Under the pieces are notes generated by a model that saw only the letters and a list, made by a program, of their open reading frames with translations, searched no databases and was not told where the DNA came from. A stretch of 32,226 nucleotides of DNA from Clostridiales bacterium. Lineage in GTDB: Bacteria; Bacillota; Clostridia; Christensenellales; Aristaeellaceae. How positions within the stretch are numbered: the stretch's first letter is position 1; each line of letters opens with the position of its first letter. The translations under genes and the position numbers were made by a program. The stretch spans positions 1-32,226 of the forward strand of contig SFHK01000044.1 in the NCBI GenBank assembly GCA_004556395.1, written 5' to 3'. Shown one piece after another: positions 31,712 to 32,226 of this stretch.

Positions 31712-32226
31712 ATGCAGAGCAAGGAAAGAAAGTTTGCGTGGGCCAACATAAAAAGGGATTCCAGGCGTAACTGGATGCTGTATCTGATGGTGCTGCCTGC
31801 CGTCGTGTTCTACTTCATGTTTGCGTATATTCCGATGGCCGGGAACATGATGGCCTTTACGGAATTTGTTCCCGGCATCGGCTTCAAAGGGTTCTTCGTG
31901 GGCGAATGGAACGGTCTTGCGTATATCGTAGAGTTCATCCGGAACATCTTCTTTGGCAGGCTCGTTCGAAACACGGTTCTGATCAGCCTGTACAACCTGA
32001 TTTTCGGTTTTCCTGCGCCGATTCTGCTGGCGATTCTGCTTTCGGAGCTGCCGTTTTACAGGTTCAAGCGTATTGCCCAGACGATTACCTACCTGCCTCA
32101 TTTTGTATCAACGGTGGTTATCTGCGGTCTGATCGTCAATTTCTCCCTGAGCACAGGCTTGTTCAGTGACATTCTGGTTTTGTTCGGCGGACAGAGGATT
32201 TCGTTTTTGCAGGATTCCCGGTATTT
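31712..32226 (+). CDS. Carbohydrate ABC transporter permease, LplB type (3' end beyond window)
   Basis: The frame is open from the ATG at 31712 to the right edge, giving 171 complete codons. The translation begins MQSKERKFAWANIKRD, followed by a first membrane helix (WMLYLMVLPAVVFYFMFAYIP), MAGNMMAFTEF, an NTVLISLYNLIFGFPAPILLA segment and the QTITYLPHFVSTVV motif typical of LplB-like permeases. The EAA loop is beyond the edge. GGGGAGGG lies 6 bases before the start; an ATG four bases earlier is out of frame. It belongs with the preceding binding protein, giving gene order binding protein then permease, the reverse of the other two systems. Confidence 0.93.
   Translation, partial: MQSKERKFAWANIKRDSRRNWMLYLMVLPAVVFYFMFAYIPMAGNMMAFTEFVPGIGFKGFFVGEWNGLAYIVEFIRNIFFGRLVRNTVLISLYNLIFGFPAPILLAILLSELPFYRFKRIAQTITYLPHFVSTVVICGLIVNFSLSTGLFSDILVLFGGQRISFLQDSRY

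Noticed and set aside
1..32226. Search for CRISPR arrays, tRNA or rRNA genes, insertion sequences and phage genes
   Set aside because: I saw no regularly spaced direct repeats, no tRNA-like cloverleaf with a TTCGANTC arm, and no transposase or integrase motifs in any convincing frame.

Overview
The window looks like chromosomal DNA of an anaerobic Gram-positive-lineage bacterium (Bacillota, class Clostridia; a fermentative gut or Christensenellales-like lineage is my guess). The reasons are a T-box-controlled leuS, sigma-A type TTGACA/TATAAT promoters, GGAGG-type ribosome sites, LplB/YtcP-type sugar transporters, an ECF sigma factor with a DUF4367-like partner, and corrinoid/URO-D-type proteins. 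Most genes are GC-rich with strongly GC-biased third positions, which is why long antisense reading frames appear opposite almost every real gene. No rRNA, tRNA, transposase, integrase, phage gene or CRISPR array is visible.

Layout. 1-2695 (minus): a secreted leucine-rich-repeat protein cut by the left edge, and a secreted von Willebrand A protein. 2862-5547 (minus): leuS with a leucine T-box leader and its own promoter. 5716-8402 (minus): ECF sigma factor, a translationally overlapping DUF4367-like membrane protein, and a membrane-anchored protein of unknown family. 8445-12463 (minus): a heparinase II/III-like polysaccharide lyase and a GH42 beta-galactosidase. 12552-16072 (plus): a divergently transcribed sugar ABC transporter (two permeases, one binding protein). 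16172-21276 (minus): a second transporter operon (two permeases, one binding protein) followed by a URO-D-family gene. 21559-23872 (minus): a TrmH/SpoU RNA methyltransferase, a Gfo/Idh/MocA oxidoreductase and a UPF0340 protein. 24138-24881: a small membrane protein and a small Pro/Thr/Ala-rich lipoprotein. 24984-25922 (minus): a second URO-D-family protein. 26270-30028 (plus): an aldo/keto reductase of the YghZ/Gpr type, an L-cysteine desulfidase-like protein and a frameshifted GH35/42-like glycosidase. 30084 to the right edge (plus): a third transporter, binding protein first, with its permease cut by the window end.

How it fits together. The centre and right are a carbohydrate-foraging region. 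Three separate binding-protein/permease sets bring in oligosaccharides; the lyase, GH42 and GH35/42-like enzymes cleave them; the Gfo/Idh/MocA and aldo/keto reductases could process the sugars. No ABC ATPase gene is present, so the three importers probably share an ATPase encoded elsewhere. None of the three binding proteins has a convincing lipobox.

The most unusual structure is a pair of about 100-bp repeats in inverted orientation (19163-19272 and 21383-21481) that bracket the permease genes and promoter of the second transporter. They differ at only a few positions, and two of those differences compensate each other in a 9-bp stem, which suggests a conserved folded element. One copy contains the stop codon of a permease gene. 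Other points of interest are a -1 frameshift at a CAAAAAG site in the glycosidase gene, a composition drop within the leucine-rich-repeat gene, and a GAGTGCT element shared by two transporter promoters.
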